From: Rhizomys pruinosus | Lineage: Eukaryota; Chordata; Mammalia; Rodentia; Spalacidae | Direction: 5' to 3' | NCBI GenBank assembly: GCA_009823505.1 | Contig: VZQC01008065.1 | Location: 1,420,185-1,484,184 of the forward strand | Length of the DNA stretch: 64,000 nt | In this document: positions 58,665 to 64,000 of the stretch, piece by piece | Layout: every line of letters starts with the position of its first letter | Numbering within the stretch: the first letter of the stretch is position 1 | Notes under the pieces: model-generated | Told to the model about the DNA's origin: nothing | What the model saw: only the letters and a program-made list of their open reading frames with translations | Databases searched by the model: none | Translations under genes and position numbers: made by a program

Positions 58665-59118
58665 TTGCTTAAGTGTAAATCAGGATTCCTTTCCTGAGTG
58701 CAAGTCAACCCGGAGTCTTCACTGACATCCCGAGTGCCCCACAGCTTGCCCATCTTACCTTCCCGCTCTTGCTTCTAGCTTTTCTCTCATGTTTTCCTTG
58801 ATCTGCTTAGTCTCCTCCAATGCCTGTTTTTTTTTTTTTTTTCAGACTCTTCTAAGTAGAACTGGATCTGGACTCATCTAGACCATTTGCTTGTTGTTAC
58901 TTACATTACAGCTGTCACACCTGCCCGTCTCACCTCCTAGTCAGGGCTACCCAGATGATCTCACCTGGGCAACATCTCCAAAGTCATCTACCTGTCTAGT
59001 CTTCTCTTCCTCCCATGCTTTTACTTAAGAGATAAAGGAGGCATCTTCAGACATTCACAAAGTCACAGACATGCTGGCTAGGGAAACTGCTTTGGGTGGC
59101 GGTAGTAGTTGAATGTGG

Positions 59119-59257
59119 TCCTGAGACAGGGTGGTCTTTATATAACTCAGGTTCTCTTCAAACTCCCTATGTAGCCCAGGATGGCCACGAACTCACAATC
59201 CTCCTGCCTCTGCCTTCTGTGTATTAGAATTACAGGTGTGTACCTCTATGTCTGGCT
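59119..59257 (-). mobile_element. Old B1-like SINE, minus strand
   Basis: 'cctatgtagcccaggatggc', 'ctcctgcctctgccttctgt', diverged. Confidence 0.6.
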
Positions 59258-60039
59258 GTAATTACTTTTGTCTTGGCTTCTGCTCTGGGGAAGAGACCCT
59301 GTGATCTCTACAGGAGTTTTCTCCAGCAGGTATGTGGCAGTCCCAATCATCAGTTCCCACCTTGTTGCTAAGCTCACTTTCCCAAATCCTTATAACCATC
59401 CTGAAAGGTAGGTATATATTACAATGTGCTTTTTCATGCAAGAGTGTTGTGAGACCAAGAGGCAAAGAAACTCACTCAGGTGAGCAGGCCAGACTGTCAC
59501 ACCTCCCTGCCTGAGCCCTCCCCCAGTATCCTCCATTATTAGACCACAGGCCGTGCATGACCTTGCTATCATTTAGACCTGCCTTCCATCTAGCATCTCC
59601 CACAATCTACCCTCCAAGGGGCATTTATTATTATTATTATTATTATTATGCTTTTATTGATGTTTTGTGTATTTCAAACATCATTTCTCAGTTCAGTTTA
59701 GACATATTCCCCTTTCCTGTCCCCCCACCTCACCCCAGATCATGCATCTTTCTCTCCATCCTTTTTTTATGTTTAGGAATTCGCATTTTCCTCCTGTAAT
59801 TTTATATTACTCTAAAATATGAATACATACTTTCCAGTCACATACAGTAATTACAGAGTCTGAAAGTAAGTGGCGGATCAATTCTAGCGCCTGTTAAGAG
59901 ATTTACATTATAACAACTTAGTTGCTTTCAGATAAACAGAAATATAACATTAATGTTCAGCTTGCCCTTCATCTGGGGACCTGGTGTTAGCATCCACAAA
60001 TGAGGGAGACCATTTGCCGCTTGTTTTTCTGGGACCGTG

Positions 60040-63000
60040 TTACTTCTCTTAGCATAATGGCCTCGAGTTCCATCCATTTACCTGCAAAGTTCATGATGTC
60101 ATCTTTCTTTATCACTGAGTAGTACTCCATTGTGTAGATGTATCACATTTTTATCATCCACTCATCAGTTGAGGGGCATTTGGGTTGGTTCTTGCTCTTC
60201 TGTGTTGTGAAGAGAGCTGCAATAAACATGGCTGTGCATGTATCTCTGCGGTAGGATGAGTCTTGTGGGTATATACCCAGGAGTGGTATGGTTGGGTCAG
60301 GTGGTAGGCTCATTTCGAGTCTTAAGGGTTCTCCACACTGCTTTCCATAATGGTTGTACAAGTTTACATTCCCACCAGCAGTGGATGAGTGTTCCCCTTT
60401 CCCTACAACCTCTCCAGCATTTGGTATCATTTGTTTTCTTGATCTTAGCCAGTCTTATCAGAGTGAGATGATATCTGAGAGTGGTTTCAATTTGCATTTC
60501 CTTAATTATTAGTGATGTTGAACACTTTTTAAGATGTTTCTCAGCCATCTTTACTTCCTCACTGGTGAAGTCTCTGTTCAGCTCTTTACTCCAACTTTTG
60601 AGTAGGTCATTTGTTTTCTTCCTTGTTTTTTGAGTAGTCTATATATTCTTGACATTAATGCTGTGTCAGATGAATCACTGGTGAAGATTTCCTCCCACTC
60701 TGTGGATTTTCTCTTCACTTTCTTGATTGTTTCTTTCACTGTACAGAAGCTTTTGAGTTTGATGAAGTCCCATTTGTCGACTATTGACCTTATTTCCTGT
60801 GTAGCTGCTGTCTGATTTAGAAAGTCTTTTCCTACACCTATGTCTTGTTACCAATTTTATCTTCTATCACCTTCAGGGTTTTGGGTTTTACATTGAGATC
60901 TTTGATCTACTTGGAGTTGATTTTTGTACAGGGTGAGAGGTAGGGGTTTAATTTTGTTCTTGAAAAAAATTTTTTTTTATTAATTTTATTTATTTCTGTA
61001 TGTGTATGAATGCACTGTCTGCATGCAAGTTTGTGCACCCATGTCGTGCAATGCCGCGGAGGTCAGAAGAGGGTGTCGGATTCCCCTGGAACTGGAGTTC
61101 TCCTGGAATTGGAGTTTCAGATGGTTCTTGGCCACCATGTGGGTGCTGGGGATCGAACCCGGGTCCTCTGCAAGAGCGGTCAGCGCTCTTAACCGCTAGG
61201 CCATCTCTCCAGCCCCAATTTTGTTCTACAAATGGTGATCCAGTATTGCCAGCACCATTTGCTGAAGATGCTAGCCTTCCTTCATTGAGGTTTTTTTGCC
61301 CCTTTGTCAAATATGAGGTGGCCGAAATTGTATGAGCTCAAGTTTGGATCTTCAATCTTGTTCCATTGGTCAATGGGTCTGTTTTTGTGCCAGTACCAGG
61401 CTGTCTTTATGACTATGACCCTGTAATATAGCTTGAAGTCTGGTAGAGCAATCCTCCCTGTATTGCATTTTTCACTCAGGGTTGCTTTAGCTATTTGGGG
61501 TCTTTTGTTTTTCCATATGAATTTAAGGATTTTTTTCCAAGTCTGTGAAAAAGCTCATAGGGATTCTGATTGGGATTGCATTGAATCTGTGTATCAATGT
61601 GGGTAAAATGGACATTTTTACTATATTAATTTTTGTTCCATGAACATGGGAGATCTTTCCATCTTTTGATGTCATTTTCAATCTCCTTCAGGGGTTTAAA
61701 ATTTTTGTGGTAGAGATCATTGGTATCTTTGGTTAGGTTTATTCTCAGGTATTTTATTATTTTTGAGGCTATTGTGAGTGGGAAGGTCTTCTTATATTCC
61801 TTCTCCACTTGTTTATTGTTGGTGTAAAGAAAGGCTACTGATCTTTCCAGGTTAATTTTGTACTGCCACTTTACTGAAACTCTTAATCATTTCTAGAAGT
61901 TTTCTGGTGGAGTTTTTAGCATTCTTTAGGTAAACTATCATATCATTTGCAAAAAGGGATAGCTTAACTTCTTCTTTTCAGATTAGTACTCCTTTAATTT
62001 CCTTCTTTTGTTTTATTGCCCTAGCAAAAATTTCAAGCACTGTGTTAAAGAGGAGTGGCAATAGGGGGCAGCCTTGCCAGCTTCCTGCCTTTAAGGGAAA
62101 TGGTTCCAATTTTTCTCCATTTATGATGATGTTGGCAATGGGTTTGCTATATATGGCTTTGATCGTGTTGAGGAATGTTCCTGTCAGTCTGATTCCCTCT
62201 AGGACTTTAAACATGAAGGGATGCCGGATCTTGTCAAAGGCTTTTTCTGCATCAATTGAGATGATTGTGTGTTTTTTGTCTTTTAGTCTATTTATATGTT
62301 TTATGATATTTATTGATTTATGTATGTTGAACCATCCCTGAATCTCTGGTATGAATCCAACTTGGTCATGATGGATGATTTGGGTCTGTATGTGATTTGC
62401 AAGTATTTTGTTGAGAATTTTTGCATCTATGTTTATTAATGAGATGGGTCTATAGCTTTCTTTTTTGGTTGTATCTTTGCCTGGTTTTGGTATTAGGGTG
62501 ATGCTGGCTTCATAGAAGGAATTTGGGAGAATTCCCTCTCTTTGTATCCTTCTGAACAGATTGAGTAGTAATGGTTGTAGGACCTCTTTGAATGTTTTAT
62601 AGAATTCTGCTGTGAATCCATCTGGACCTGGGCTTTTTTTAGTTGGGAGGTTTTTTTTTTATTACATCCTCTATTTCCTCAAATATTATGGGTCTATGTC
62701 AATCTCTTCTTGGTTAAGCTTTGTTGGTTCCCAGGATTTCAAATATTCATCCATTTCTCTTAGATTTTCAAATTTAGTGGAGTATAGGTTTTTGAAGTAT
62801 TCCTGTATGATTGTCTGGATCTTTTACTTTGTTGTGATGTTTCCTCTTTCATCATGAATACTATTGATTTGGAGCTGCTCTTTTTGGTTAACTGGGCTAG
62901 CGGTCTGTCTATTTTGTTTATCTTGTCAAAGAACCAGCTTTTGGATTTGTTGAGTCTATGTATTGTTTTCTTTGTTTCTATTTCATTGATTTCTGCTCTC

Positions 63001-64000
63001 ATTTTTGTGATTTCTTCCTGTCTTTTGGGTTTAGGGTTCATTTGTTGTTGTCTCTCAAGTGATTTTAGCTTTAGTGTTAGATTGTTTATTTGTTCGCTTT
63101 CTGTTTTTTTTGATGTGGGCACTTAGGGCTGTACATTTCCCTCTCAAGACTGCTTTTAAAGTATCCCACAAGTTTTGTTGTGTTGTATTGTTTTTTTTTG
63201 TTCAGGTCCATGAATACTTTTATTTCACTCTTTATTTCTTCCCTGACACATTCATTATCCAGGATGGTGTTGTTTAGTCTCCACATGTTCTTGTAGCTAG
63301 TTGGGTTTATTCTGGTGTTCATATTGAGCTTTATTGCACTGTAGTCTGATAAAATGCATGGAATAATTTCAGTCTTTTTGTATTTGTTGAGATTTCTTTT
63401 GTGCCCTGGTATGTGGTCGATTTTGGAGAATGTTCCATGAGGTGCTGAGTAGAAAGTATATTCTATGGTGTTTGGTTGGAATATTCTGTAGATGTCTGTG
63501 AGGTCCATTAGGTGTATTTTATTGTTCAGTTCTGATGTCTCTCTATTTTTTGTCCAGTTGATCTATCCAAGGGGTTCAATGGGGTGTTGAAGTTTCCCAC
63601 TATTAGTGTGTTAGGATTAATCTGCATCTTGAGGTCCTGCAGAGTAGTGTTTATAAAGTTAGGTGCACCAGAGTTTGGGGCATAGACATTTAGGATTGTG
63701 AAGTCTTCATAGTTAAATGTTCCTTTGACAAGGATGTAATGGCCCTCTTTGTCTCTTCTGATTAGTTTTACTTTGAGATCTATTTTGTCTGATATCAGAA
63801 TAGCCACTCCAGCTTGTTTCTTGGTATCATTCACTTGGAATTTTTTTCCATCCTTTTACTCTAAGGTGGTGTCTGTCTTTGAGGGTGAGATGGGTTTCTT
63901 GTAGACAGCATATAGAAGAATTCTGTTTCCTAATCCATTCTCCTAGTCTATGTCTTTTGATTGGGGAGTTTAGATCATTAGTATTTAAAGTTCTTATTGA
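60040..64000 (-). pseudogene. Decayed L1 ORF2 (endonuclease, reverse transcriptase, C-terminal part)
   Basis: Fragments appear in ORF2 order reading leftwards: endonuclease-region text at 63526-63834 ('GVAILISDK', 'ILNVYAPNS'), linker at 62760-63508, reverse-transcriptase text at 61978-62214 ('[19 protein letters not shown]', with Trp where the family has Arg), 'KYLRINLTKDTNDLYHKN' at 61626-61808, and C-terminal 'CWWECKLVQPLWKAVWR' at 60297-60548 and 'TIPLLGIYPQD' at 60143-60430. Multiple frameshifts and stops make it non-functional. Confidence 0.92.
60961..61216 (-). mobile_element. B3-type SINE nested in the L1, internal-duplication subfamily
   Basis: Flanked by the 11-bp duplication 'aattttgttct' at 60950-60960 and 61217-61227, which are L1 sequence. 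The SINE therefore landed after the L1. Carries the internal duplication. Confidence 0.95.

Larger units (their letters stand above)
57305..64000 (+). other. Mindy4: Mindy4 intron 1 (partial)
   Basis: Runs from the exon 1 donor to the right edge. I see no second exon. It holds a CA-rich patch (57962-58002), two SINEs and a long antisense L1. Confidence 0.8.
59627..64000 (-). mobile_element. L1 (LINE-1), minus strand, 5' part beyond the window
   Basis: An L1 antisense to Mindy4. A (TTA)n tract at 59627-59649 is its reversed tail, then about 400-500 bases of 3'UTR, then ORF2. It is interrupted at 60961-61216 by a younger SINE. Its 3' end matches the fragment at 28436-28545. Confidence 0.93.

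Overview
The window is nuclear DNA of a muroid rodent. It carries dense B1, B2/B3, ID, B4 and L1 copies, ancient MIR fragments and three anchor genes that fix the locus. Two of these gene pieces resemble mouse but are clearly not identical to it, and several SINEs carry an internal duplication I do not associate with mouse, so a cricetid (vole- or hamster-like) is more likely than Mus or Rattus. That species call is inference. Gene content matches the human 7p14.3 / mouse chr6 block CRHR2-INMT-MINDY4. LAYOUT. Positions 1-2,120 hold the 5' end of Crhr2 on the minus strand: the signal-peptide exon of the beta isoform (1856-1927), its probable 5'UTR and a TATA-like box. The rest of Crhr2 lies off the left edge. 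Positions 2,250-40,250 are a gene-free interval of about 38 kb. It holds a direct duplication near the Crhr2 promoter, several small tandem repeats, a 2-kb, 37-bp minisatellite (16,431-18,393), many SINEs, a solo ERV1-type LTR (33,886-34,405) with intact 4-bp target duplications, and two single N characters, at least one of which sits in a suspicious exact duplication. Positions 40,250-47,060 hold Inmt on the minus strand, complete in three exons that splice to an intact 264-residue methyltransferase. Positions 48,074-50,192 hold a processed retrocopy of a RalGDS-like transcript on the minus strand, with a 17-bp target-site duplication, A-tail and polyadenylation signal; it keeps a RasGEF-N (REM) region but lacks the catalytic GEF domain. 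Positions 56,870-57,304 are the 5' flank and first coding exon of Mindy4 on the plus strand. The remainder is Mindy4 intron 1, filled from about 59,630 to the right edge by an antisense, decayed L1 that is itself interrupted by a SINE. HOW THE PARTS RELATE. Crhr2 (a urocortin receptor), Inmt (an amine/thioether methyltransferase) and Mindy4 (a MINDY-family deubiquitinase) are neighbours by synteny, not a pathway. Inmt and Mindy4 face away from each other here (head to head), whereas human INMT and MINDY4 run in the same direction, so a single-gene inversion separates the lineages. I found no convincing new protein system. The best second-look items are the RalGDS-like retrocopy with its unusual AT-rich repeat clusters, the CpG-rich minisatellite that is stop-free in all six frames, the SINE subfamily with the internal duplication, and the likely assembly artefact at 15,823.
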